Shown in pieces: positions 23,181 to 29,757 of a stretch of 32,868 nt of DNA. The position numbers and the translations under genes were made by a program. Position 1 is the first letter of the stretch, and every line of letters starts with the position of its first letter. The notes below the pieces were generated by a model, which was given only the letters and a program-made list of their open reading frames with translations, did not search any database and was not told where the DNA came from. This stretch comes from Caulobacter segnis (GTDB lineage Bacteria; Pseudomonadota; Alphaproteobacteria; Caulobacterales; Caulobacteraceae), in the NCBI RefSeq assembly GCF_003243465.1, contig NZ_QFQZ01000053.1, positions 1 to 32,868 of the forward strand, read 5' to 3'.

Positions 23181-24691
23181 GCGCCACCGCCGATCTTGGC
23201 GATGCGCCGGATGATCGGGTCGGCCGGCGGCGGGTCGAAGGCGAAGCGGACCTGGTCGCCGATCTTCAAGCCCTTCAGAAGCATCGGGTCGGCGCGGAAG
23301 GTCATGGTCATGGCCGGCCAGCCGATGGCCGGCACGGGGCCGTGCGAGAGGGTGACGCCGTCCGGGGTCACCTGCTCGACGCGGCCGGTGGTTTCGGCCA
23401 GGGCCGGCTTGGCCGGGGCCATCGGCTTGGCCATGGGCGTGTCGCCTGGGGGTGTTTGAGGGCCCAAGGCCGGAAGCGGCCGGACCTGCAGGCCCGCCAG
23501 GCTGGCCTCGGAATCGACCAGGAACTGGCCCGAGGCGATGACCTTCTGGCCGGAAGACAGGCCGGCCAGGATCTCCGTCCGGCCTCCGGCTTCGCGCCCG
23601 GTCCGGACCTCGACGGCCTGGTAGCGGCCGCCGTCGGCGGCCAGCATCACCACGTCGCGCGCCCCGGTGCGGATCACCGCCTCGGACGGGATCAGCAGGG
23701 CGGTCCGCGTCGCCGCGTCGAAGGCGATGGTGGCGAACAGGCCAGGCTTGAGGCGGCCGTCGCGGTTGGCCAGTTCGATCCGCGCCTGCAAGGTGCGGCT
23801 GTCGCCCTGGGCCTGCGGGAGCACGGCCTGGACCGTCCCGCGCAGGGTCTCGCCCGGATAGGCCGCCAGGGTGACGCCAACGCCCTGGCCCGGACGCAGC
23901 TGCCCGGCCTGCGCCTCGGGCACGGCGGCCGTGACCCAGACCCTCGAGAGGCCGTTGATCTCGGCCAGGGTCTGGCCCGCGCCCACGGTCATGCCGGCGC
24001 GCACGTCGAGCTTGGAAACGACCCCGCCGAGCGGCGCGGTGACGGTGATCGTCGTGCGCGGCCGCCCGTCTCGGTCGAGACCGGCGACCACGCCGTCGGG
24101 CATGCCCAAGAGGCGCAGGCGCTGGCGGGCGGCGGCGCTCAGGGCCGCGTCTCCGGTGCGCCGGACCGCCAGATATTCGGCCTGGGCGCCGCCCCATTCG
24201 GGAACCAACAGGTCGGCCAGCGGCGCGCCGGCGGCGATCACGTCGCCCGGCGCGCGGCCATAAACCCGCTGCACGAAACCGCCGCTGCGGGCCTGGACGA
24301 CGGCGACGTCACGCTGGTTGAAGTCGACGATCCCGGTGGCGGTCAGGCCGCTGGAAAGCGCGCCTTCCTCCACGGTCGCCAGCCGGAAGCCGAGGTTCTG
24401 GGCGGCCGAGGGGTCGATCCGCACCCCCGCCGCCGGACCACTGGTTTCGGCCTCGCCGGCGTATTTGGGCGTCAGCGGCATGTCCATGAACGGCGACTTG
24501 CCCGGCTTGTCGAAGTGCTGGGCCGGGACCATCGGGTCGTACCAGTAGAGCACCTTGCGGCTGTCGGCCGAGGTCGCCGGCATCGGCGGCTTGGCGGTCA
24601 GGCGGGCCAGGCCATAGCCGCCGGCCCCGGCCAGCACGACCAGGGCGGCGCCGGCGCCGAGCAGGGCCTTCATCGAGGGGGAGGGGGTCAT
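23177..24691 (-). CDS. cusB: CusB adaptor with fused C-terminal CusF domain
   Basis: This periplasmic adaptor joins CusA to CusC. The 504 residues have an N-terminal signal or anchor and a heavy-metal-binding segment, YWYDPMVPAQHFDKPGKSPF (from about residue 49), followed by MDMPLTPKY. The lipoyl and beta-barrel parts of the membrane fusion family come next. From about residue 425 there is a CusF-like domain with His450, Trp458, Met461 and Met463, the same spacing as free CusF. Fused CusF domains are known in this family and deliver metal directly to the pump. ATG 24691 overlaps the cusC stop; ATG 24673 is possible. Confidence 0.93.
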   Translation of the reverse strand: MTPSPSMKALLGAGAALVVLAGAGGYGLARLTAKPPMPATSADSRKVLYWYDPMVPAQHFDKPGKSPFMDMPLTPKYAGEAETSGPAAGVRIDPSAAQNLGFRLATVEEGALSSGLTATGIVDFNQRDVAVVQARSGGFVQRVYGRAPGDVIAAGAPLADLLVPEWGGAQAEYLAVRRTGDAALSAAARQRLRLLGMPDGVVAGLDRDGRPRTTITVTAPLGGVVSKLDVRAGMTVGAGQTLAEINGLSRVWVTAAVPEAQAGQLRPGQGVGVTLAAYPGETLRGTVQAVLPQAQGDSRTLQARIELANRDGRLKPGLFATIAFDAATRTALLIPSEAVIRTGARDVVMLAADGGRYQAVEVRTGREAGGRTEILAGLSSGQKVIASGQFLVDSEASLAGLQVRPLPALGPQTPPGDTPMAKPMAPAKPALAETTGRVEQVTPDGVTLSHGPVPAIGWPAMTMTFRADPMLLKGLKIGDQVRFAFDPPPADPIIRRIAKIGGGA

Positions 24692-25914
24692 TGATCGTCG
24701 CTTCCGTAGGTGAGGGTCAGGCGGGCGGCGTCGATGGCGACGGCGGCCTCGCGATCTAGGGTGGTGAGCTGGGCCTCGGCCAGGCTCGAGAAGGCGATCA
24801 GCACGTCGGGCAAACCGGCCGCGCCGGAGCCATAGGCGGCGGTCTCCAGCTGGGCCCGCTGCTTGGCCAGCGGCAGCAGCGTGTCGCGGGCCCGCAGCCA
24901 TTGCTCGTGATGCATGACGTGGTCGGCCAGATCGGCCTCGAGCTGGGCGCTCAGCGCTCGGCGGGCGTCCTCGCGCTGGGCGTCGGCGCGGCCGGCGCTG
25001 GCGGTGCGCGCGGCGATCATCGGATCCTGGCGGCTCTTGCCCCACAGCGGCAGGCTGATGCTGACCCCGGCCGAGACCATGTCGCCGAACATCGGGTCGC
25101 GGCGCTGGTAGGCCACTTCCCAGCTCCAGTCGGGCTGCTTGTCGGCCTTGGCCAGGGCGACGTCGGCCTGGGCTTGGCGGGCGGCGGCGTCCTTGGCCAG
25201 CACGGCGGGATGGCGGTCGATCGCGGCCCGAAGACTGGCGGGGGGGAGATCGAGGTCGGGCGCCGGACCGAGCGCCTCGGGGTCGGGATCTCCGGTCCAG
25301 CGGGTCAGGGCCGCACGGGCCCTTCCCAGGGCCGAGACCGCCTCGCTGCGGCGATCCGCCAGGGCCGCGCGCATCTGCGCGGCCTCCAGCGCCTGGGCGG
25401 GCCGCGAGCGTCCGGACGCGACGCCGGACGGGGCGGCGCTCCACAGGGGAGCCAGCTGGGCGACCACCCCGTCCAGGGCGGCGAGCTTGCGCTGGGCGTA
25501 GAGCAGTTCGATCCAGGCCAGCGCCGTGGCGACCCGGACCTGGCGGGCCTCGACCGCGCCCTCGGCCCCGGCCGCGACGATGTCGGCCTGCGCCCGGCCG
25601 ATCCGCGCCTGGCGCTTGGCGGCGCTGGGCATGTCCTGGCTGAAGCCGACCTTGCCCATGGTCATCTCGTCGGTTCCGAACCGGCCGGCCGGCGGCCCCG
25701 AGACCGGGAAGTTGTCGAGGCCGACGGCGAGCTTGGGATCGGGCAGGGCGCCGGCCGCCTTGGCCGAGGCCTTGGCGGCCTCGACCTGCAGGGCCGCGGC
25801 GCGCAGCGCCGGCGCATTGGCCGCGGCCGCGTCGAGGCTCTGGGCGTAGGTCAGGGGCGCGGCGTGGGCGACGCTCGCCAAGCTCAGCCCGGCCAGAAGG
25901 GGGAGAATACGCAT
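24688..25914 (-). CDS. cusC: CusC outer-membrane factor
   Basis: This TolC-family outer-membrane channel has 408 residues with a signal peptide (MRILPLLAGLSLASVAHA). It carries two copies of the alpha-helical efflux repeat: APALRAAALQVEAAKASAKA in the first half, and AKDAAARQAQADVALAKADK, SLPLWGKSRQDPMI and LPDVLIAFSSLAEAQ in the second. There is no N-terminal lipobox, unlike E. coli CusC. The start at 25914 fits the signal peptide; the open frame extends further upstream without support. It is coupled to cusB by ATGA. Confidence 0.9.
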   Translation of the reverse strand: MRILPLLAGLSLASVAHAAPLTYAQSLDAAAANAPALRAAALQVEAAKASAKAAGALPDPKLAVGLDNFPVSGPPAGRFGTDEMTMGKVGFSQDMPSAAKRQARIGRAQADIVAAGAEGAVEARQVRVATALAWIELLYAQRKLAALDGVVAQLAPLWSAAPSGVASGRSRPAQALEAAQMRAALADRRSEAVSALGRARAALTRWTGDPDPEALGPAPDLDLPPASLRAAIDRHPAVLAKDAAARQAQADVALAKADKQPDWSWEVAYQRRDPMFGDMVSAGVSISLPLWGKSRQDPMIAARTASAGRADAQREDARRALSAQLEADLADHVMHHEQWLRARDTLLPLAKQRAQLETAAYGSGAAGLPDVLIAFSSLAEAQLTTLDREAAVAIDAARLTLTYGSDDQ

Positions 25915-25953
25915 GGAGACGAAAATCCTGGAGGAAGCCGTGAGGGGCCAGCG

Positions 25954-25987
25954 CCCCGGCGAAGCGTTTGCAGCCGCTTCGCCGGGG
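25954..25987 (-). other. Strong intercistronic hairpin before cusC
   Basis: A perfect 13-bp GC-rich inverted repeat (25954-25966 with 25975-25987, 8-base loop) lies 40 bases upstream of the cusC start, between it and the small secreted-protein gene. No T-tract follows on the minus strand, so an mRNA-stabilising or processing element is more likely than a terminator. Confidence 0.6.
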
Positions 25988-26038
25988 CCGGACGGGACGG
26001 GCGAAGACAGGGGATCGGCCCCACCCGTCCCGGCCGAG

Positions 26039-26269
26039 CTAGCGAGGCGAGCGGGCCGGTTGGGATGCGCCGTCGACGCCGGCGACGGCGTGCGGCATAC
26101 AATCGGCCGGCATGTCGCAAACCCACGCGGCGCGTCGGAAGACGTCCTTGGGGTTGGCGGGCGCGGGGGCGGCCTGCAGATGGCCGCAGGCGCGTGGCGC
26201 GGCGGCCGAGGCCGTCGCCAGGGAAGCAAGGCTGGCGATGAGCGCCAGCGCGATAATGCGGGGAGACAT
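26039..26269 (-). CDS. Small secreted Cys-containing protein of the cus cluster
   Basis: I do not recognise a family. From ATG 26269 the 76 residues begin with a clean signal peptide (MSPRIIALALIASLASLATASAA). The mature part has Cys residues in RACGHLQ and VCDMPADCMPH, where Cys, Met and His suggest copper binding (inference). AAGGATGA upstream suits ATG 26269; ATG 26278 lies too close to it. It lies between the 26386 gene and cusC, all on the minus strand, so it probably belongs to the operon. Confidence 0.6.
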   Translation of the reverse strand: MSPRIIALALIASLASLATASAAAPRACGHLQAAPAPANPKDVFRRAAWVCDMPADCMPHAVAGVDGASQPARSPR

Positions 26270-26298
26270 GAGGTTCATCCTTGAAGATCGGGAAGCCA

Positions 26299-26347
26299 GC
26301 CCGCGCGAGCGCGGGCGATCACACGCGCCCGGCAGGGCGGGCGCGTG
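26299..26347 (-). other. Tandem hairpins between the two small secreted-protein genes
   Basis: Two perfect inverted repeats follow each other: 26299-26306 with 26309-26316 (8 bp) and CACGCGCCC 26322-26330 with GGGCGCGTG 26339-26347 (9 bp). A third, imperfect one lies at 26365-26386. They could separate or stabilise segments of the polycistronic message. Confidence 0.5.
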
Positions 26348-26385
26348 AAACGAGCGATGGACGTGGATCGGCCTTTGGGCCGGTC

Positions 26386-26748
26386 CTAGGCGATCGTTCG
26401 TGGAGGCGGATCTTCGGGGATTAGACGGTGCGTGCGACCGCTGGTGTTCGACCAGCTGGTCTCGACGCGATAGCTGACGGTGACCGGGATCGCCGAGCCC
26501 TCGCAGGGGGCGGCGACGGACAACGCGCAACTGACCGCGCAGGCCTTGGCGCAGTCCTTGGCCGACATGGCCTTGCCGTGGTCGCAGCAAGGATCGGCCT
26601 GAGCCGCGTCGTCGCCGGCGGGGGCCATGGCGACCATGGCCATCGCGTCCATGCCGGCCATGTCGCAATCGGCCCGCGCGGCGTTGACCGCCAGCGGACT
26701 GAACGCGAGGGCCACGGCGGCCAGGAAAGCGAGCGCATGCCTTAGCAT
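26386..26748 (-). CDS. Cys/Met-rich secreted protein heading the cus operon
   Basis: The 120 residues have a signal peptide (HALAFLAAVALAFSPLAVNA). A Met/Asp stretch follows (CDMAGMDAMAMVAMAP, residues 28-43), then seven cysteines in total, including CCDHGKAM and DCAKACAVSC, and a C-terminal tail ending PEDPPPRTIA. The composition fits a periplasmic copper-binding or CopL-like protein. The Pro-Pro-Arg ending resembles that of the CzcI-like protein at 4168, which also precedes an outer-membrane factor gene. It appears to be the first gene of the cus operon. No clear ribosome site is seen before ATG 26748. Confidence 0.7.
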   Translation of the reverse strand: MLRHALAFLAAVALAFSPLAVNAARADCDMAGMDAMAMVAMAPAGDDAAQADPCCDHGKAMSAKDCAKACAVSCALSVAAPCEGSAIPVTVSYRVETSWSNTSGRTHRLIPEDPPPRTIA

Positions 26749-27039
26749 CGGGCGAGCTTAGCGCAGTCGCACGGCGTCGTCATGTACGGACAATCCCTGA
26801 ACGCGGTTCGCCGCGACCGCGGCGCGGACTGGCGAGGGCTTGGAGCCAAGCCCTGAAAGCTGCCGATCCGGTCCAATACGCACCGGCCCGGATCATCCCT
26901 CGACCCTTTCGCGCCATCGCGCCGAATATTTTCAGAAGCGGAACGGGGGCGCCGTTCGCCGGTTTTTGGAGCTTCGAACCCGGGGACATCCGCGCGACGC
27001 GACCGTGGCGGCGGCGGCTCCGAGCTCCAGGAGACCGTC
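26749..27039. other. Divergent intergenic region, cus operon (-) / DUF305 gene (+)
   Basis: This should carry the promoters of both directions, but I cannot identify convincing -35/-10 pairs. A perfect inverted repeat AGGGCTTGG/CCAAGCCCT with a 2-base centre (26835-26854) is the best operator candidate. The TGAGGG-N15-GCGTAG element found further right is absent here. Confidence 0.4.
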
Positions 27040-27519
27040 ATGGCCGAGCAGCACGCGCCGACAAATCATCAACACCACAGGCCCTATCTGCGCTTGGCGG
27101 CCATGACCACCCTGTCGTTTCTGGCCATGTACGTCCTGATGTACGCCATGGTCGACAGGGCCGCGAACGTCCATCCAAGCTTCAACCAAGCCTACATGGC
27201 CGGCTTGATGACCGCGCCGATGGTGGTGATCGAACTTCTCCTCATGGGCATGATGTATCCGAGCAAAGGCCTCAACCGTGGCTTGGTCGCGTCCAGCCTC
27301 GTCATCGGGGTCTTGTGCTTCGCGGCCATCCGCCAGCAGTGGCTGATTGGCGATCGCGAATTCCTACGATCGATGATCCCCCATCACGCCGGCGCGATCC
27401 TGATGTGCGGCAAGGCACCGGTGAAAGACCCTGAGATCCGGCGCCTCTGCGCGACGATCATCAAGGGGCAGCAGCAGGAGATCGACCAGATGAGTGCGAT
27501 GCTCGCGCGCCCTCGCTAG
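27040..27519 (+). CDS. DUF305 membrane protein
   Basis: The 159 residues begin with a His-rich segment (EQHAPTNHQHH, 3-13) and three predicted membrane helices (about 19-38, 50-72 and 81-97). The last part of a DUF305 domain follows with the conserved MIPHHAGAILMC (112-123) and QQQEIDQM. Members occur frequently beside copper genes; the paired histidines and nearby Met and Cys are plausible Cu ligands, but the function is not known. AGGAG lies six bases before the ATG. It converges on the PepSY gene with a four-base overlap at the stops. Confidence 0.87.
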   Translation: MAEQHAPTNHQHHRPYLRLAAMTTLSFLAMYVLMYAMVDRAANVHPSFNQAYMAGLMTAPMVVIELLLMGMMYPSKGLNRGLVASSLVIGVLCFAAIRQQWLIGDREFLRSMIPHHAGAILMCGKAPVKDPEIRRLCATIIKGQQQEIDQMSAMLARPR

Positions 27520-28232
27520 GCCTTGGCGCGTCGGCGGCGGTTGTCGAGATTGCGCAGGTCCCGTGCCAAGCGCAACCAGAGCAGGATGACGCCCGTGACG
27601 GTGACGAAGAGCGTCAGCGCCGCTGCGGCGATGATCAGAGGATGGTTGAAGTTCTCGCCCGAGGGCCAATCCATGATGTGCAGGCGCCAGAAGAGGTCGT
27701 AAAACCGCCACAGGTTCGAACGGCGTTTGACAGCCTCGCCGGTGTCGGGATCGAGGTAGAGGGTCGTTCCGACCGCGTCATCGAAAGTCACCGCATAGAG
27801 AGGTGTTGTCGAGGCCGCCTCCTGCGGGGGGCTCTGCAGGAATTGCGCCCGGCCAGGTTCGCCGCGGCCGACATAGGCCGACTTCGCCGCCGCCGTCGCC
27901 TCGTCCGGGGTCAGGCGCGGCAGAGGATGGCCGGACGCCGCGTCGAACACCCGGAGGGCGGACTTGGTCTTCACCAGCCAGACGGCGCCGCGCGGGGTCG
28001 CCCGCAGTTCAGCGCCTCGCAACTCACCAGGCCCCAGCGCAAGCTCGGCCAGGGATTTCACCTCGTTGACTGCCATGGGCCGGGCGGTGACTGAGGATGG
28101 CGTGTGGTTTTCGCCTCGCACCCACGAGATCGGCAAGACCGTCATCACCAGCCCCCCAATGACCCAAAAGAGCACCTGGATCGCCACCACCAGGCCCACC
28201 CACTTGTGGATCTGCAAGGCCGTCTTCAGCAT
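27516..28232 (-). CDS. PepSY-domain membrane protein
   Basis: The 238 residues show an N-terminal helix with LQIHKWVGLVVAIQVLFWVIGG, a periplasmic PepSY-like part (LTPDEATAAAKSAYVG, PLYAVTFDDAVGTTLYLDPDTG) and a final helix. The membrane-proximal motifs RFYDLFWRLHIMDW and NHPLIIAAAALTLFVTVTGVILLW are typical of PepSY-TM proteins. Relatives act in iron-siderophore or redox processes and are common near copper genes; the role here is unknown. Its start is 34 bases from a promoter-like element shared with cnrY-like and copA, suggesting sigma-factor control. Confidence 0.87.
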   Translation of the reverse strand: MLKTALQIHKWVGLVVAIQVLFWVIGGLVMTVLPISWVRGENHTPSSVTARPMAVNEVKSLAELALGPGELRGAELRATPRGAVWLVKTKSALRVFDAASGHPLPRLTPDEATAAAKSAYVGRGEPGRAQFLQSPPQEAASTTPLYAVTFDDAVGTTLYLDPDTGEAVKRRSNLWRFYDLFWRLHIMDWPSGENFNHPLIIAAAALTLFVTVTGVILLWLRLARDLRNLDNRRRRAKA

Positions 28233-28265
28233 TTGGCTTCCCCCGCGCGCCGTCCGTCGGACACA

Positions 28266-28292
28266 CTACGCGCTAGGAGGCGTCATCCCTCA
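28266..28292 (-). promoter_or_regulatory. Candidate ECF promoter of the PepSY gene
   Basis: On the minus strand TGAGGG (28292-28287) is followed after 15 bases by GCGTAG (28271-28266); the match extends to GCGCGTAG as at copA. The gap to the ATG is 33 bases. TGAGGGAT is one arm of an 8-2-8 inverted repeat (28285-28302) whose other arm is the -35-like box of the opposite promoter. Confidence 0.65.
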
Positions 28293-28294
28293 TG

Positions 28295-28321
28295 TGAGGG
28301 ATCGGACCGCCGGCTGCGTAG
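28295..28321 (+). promoter_or_regulatory. Candidate ECF promoter of the cnrYXH-like operon
   Basis: TGAGGG (28295-28300), 15 bases, then GCGTAG (28316-28321); 28 bases lie between it and the ATG. It is identical in both boxes and spacing to the elements upstream of the PepSY gene and copA. Autoregulation is usual for ECF sigma operons. Confidence 0.65.
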
Positions 28322-28349
28322 ACAGAGATGTAGAGTCAGGGGATCGGCG

Positions 28350-28637
28350 ATGAGCGACAAGCTCGACGAACTTTTCGAAGCGTTGCGGCGACAACCGCAC
28401 GCTCAGCTGCACGGCCTGGAAGGTCAGGTCTGGGCCAGGATCGACACCTGGCGCGACGGCCGGCGCGCGGCGAACGCGCTCGCGCCGCTGCGCGCGGCCT
28501 CGATCGTCGCGGCCTTGGGCTTGGGCATGGTCGGCGGCAGCCTCGCGGCCAACGCCGCCGCGCGCGCGCCCTCCGAGATCTCCGCGTTTTCGGTCGATGC
28601 GCACTTGGCGCCATCGACCCTGTTGGGCGGTCGCTGA
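28350..28637 (+). CDS. CnrY-like small membrane anti-sigma factor
   Basis: The 95 residues equal the length I recall for Cupriavidus CnrY. A soluble N-terminal half (MSDKLDELFEALRRQPHAQLHGLEG...) would hold the sigma factor at the membrane. One helix follows (about 48-68, AASIVAALGLGMVGGSLAAN) with a short periplasmic tail, the topology of CnrY. Sequence similarity in such short anti-sigma factors is low, so the call rests on gene order (Y-X-H), size and topology. AGGGG precedes the ATG at good spacing. The next gene starts directly after its stop. Confidence 0.72.
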   Translation: MSDKLDELFEALRRQPHAQLHGLEGQVWARIDTWRDGRRAANALAPLRAASIVAALGLGMVGGSLAANAAARAPSEISAFSVDAHLAPSTLLGGR

Positions 28638-28638
28638 C

Positions 28639-29079
28639 ATGCGCCGGATCTCGCGCGGCGCCGTGCTGACCGTCGTCCTGGCCCTGCTGGCCGGGGTCGC
28701 CGGAGGCTGGCTTGGCTCGGGCCGGTTCCTGCCCAAGCCCCATGCCCAGTCGCTGCATGAGATGGTCCACCACGAACTGAAGCTCAGCCCGGATCAGGAT
28801 CGCCGGCTTGAGGCGCTCGAACAGGATTTCGCCGTGCGTCGTCGCGCCCGGGAGGCTGAGCTGCGTGCGGCCAACGCCCAGCTGGCCGCCGCCATCCAGG
28901 CGCGCCACGAATACGGGCCCGAGGTCGAGGCCGCGGTCGAGCGCTTCCATGCGGCCATGGGAGCGCTGCAGTTGGAGACGGTCCAGCACGTCCTGGCGAT
29001 GCGCAAGGTGCTGACCCCCGAGCAGGCGGCCAAGTTCGACCGCCGCGTCAGCGAGGCGCTCACGAACGAGACGCCGTGA
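28639..29079 (+). CDS. CnrX-like periplasmic heavy-metal sensor
   Basis: The 146 residues have one N-terminal anchor helix (about 7-26) and a periplasmic four-helix domain. His40-x3-His44, Glu61 and His117-x3-Met121 correspond to the CnrX Ni/Co ligands His42, His46, Glu63, His119 and Met123 with a constant offset of two. SPDQDRRLEALEQDF and LTPEQAAKFDRRV are typical of the heavy-metal-resistance sensor family. On metal binding it should trigger release of the sigma factor from the CnrY-like partner. ATG 28639 directly follows the previous stop and the end overlaps the sigma gene by GTGA. Which metal it senses is open, given the copper genes nearby. Confidence 0.83.
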   Translation: MRRISRGAVLTVVLALLAGVAGGWLGSGRFLPKPHAQSLHEMVHHELKLSPDQDRRLEALEQDFAVRRRAREAELRAANAQLAAAIQARHEYGPEVEAAVERFHAAMGALQLETVQHVLAMRKVLTPEQAAKFDRRVSEALTNETP

Positions 29080-29648
29080 CCGCCGGTCTTGGCGAGGATG
29101 ACGACGGCGCGCTGGCCAGGCGCGCGGCGCGCGGCGACGAGCGCGCCTTCAGCACGCTGATGCGCCGGCACAAGAGCCCCTTGCATGCCTTCGCCCGACG
29201 CCATGTCGGCGACCCCGAAGCCGCCCATGAGGTGGTGCAGGAAAGCTTCGTCGCCGCCTGGAAGGCGCTCGATCGCTACGATCCGGCCCGGCCGTTCGGC
29301 GCCTGGATGCGGGCGATCGTCCTCAACAAGTGCCGCGACCGGGGGCGGCGCCTGTTGGTTCGCCGGCTGATCCTGGGCGAGCGGTCGATCGACGCGCCCG
29401 GCGCGCCCGACCCTGCCGACCCCACGCCAGGCCCGGAGGCGGCGAGCCTGCGCGCCGAGCAATTGTCGCGCCTGGAGGCGGCGATCGCGCGTCTTCCCGA
29501 CCAGCTCAAGGAGCCCCTGATCCTCACCTATCTGGAAGGCTACTCGCAGCAGGACGCCGCGGCGTTCCTGGGCGTCAGCGTCAAGACGATCGAAACGCGC
29601 GCCTACCGCGCCCGCAAGCGCCTGGCCGACTGGTTGGTCGACTCCTGA
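29076..29648 (+). CDS. CnrH-like ECF sigma factor
   Basis: The 190 residues hold sigma region 2 (RGDERAFSTLMRRHKSPLHAFARRHVGDPEAAHEVVQESFVAAWKALDRYDP) and region 4 (IARLPDQLKEPLILTYLEGYSQQDAAAFLGVSVKTIETRAYRARKRL), with a short linker, as in ECF sigma factors. GTG 29076 overlaps the sensor gene stop; a nearby ATG at 29098 is out of frame. Gene order Y-X-H and sizes match cnrYXH. The likely targets, from a shared promoter motif, are its own operon, the PepSY gene and copA. Confidence 0.92.
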   Translation: MTAGLGEDDDGALARRAARGDERAFSTLMRRHKSPLHAFARRHVGDPEAAHEVVQESFVAAWKALDRYDPARPFGAWMRAIVLNKCRDRGRRLLVRRLILGERSIDAPGAPDPADPTPGPEAASLRAEQLSRLEAAIARLPDQLKEPLILTYLEGYSQQDAAAFLGVSVKTIETRAYRARKRLADWLVDS

Positions 29649-29665
29649 CTTTTTTGGCCCGCCGA

Positions 29666-29692
29666 TGAGGGGGGCGAAGTTTCGGCGCGTAG
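29666..29692 (+). promoter_or_regulatory. Candidate ECF promoter of copA
   Basis: TGAGGG (29666-29671), 15 bases, GCGTAG (29687-29692), with GCGCGTAG as in the PepSY promoter. It starts 17 bases after the sigma gene stop and lies 65 bases before the copA start. Its presence argues against an in-frame ATG at 29665 as the copA start. Confidence 0.65.
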
Positions 29693-29757
29693 CCACCTTA
29701 GAGATCGCGTTGCGGCCGTCATGGCCTGCGCCAGCGCGTCATCATCAAAGGGCTGTC

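Noticed and set aside
20034..24197. A 1387-codon minus-strand open frame beginning far upstream of cusA
   Set aside because: Its first 340 codons run out of frame across cusB and give Arg/Gly/Pro-rich low-complexity protein. The CusA N-terminus begins at ATG 23180 with an ATGA overlap to cusB.
20055..26241. Long plus-strand open frames opposite the cus operon (20055-21443, 21906-23459, 23342-24694, 24901-26241)
   Set aside because: They are antisense shadows caused by GC-rich codon usage. The products are Gly/Arg/His/Asp-rich with no recognisable domain, while the minus strand encodes clear CusA, CusB and CusC.
29665..29757. Earlier copA start at ATG 29665
   Set aside because: It would bury the Tat signal 40 residues inside the protein and overlaps the promoter-like TGAGGG box; ATG 29758 has AAGGG at good distance.
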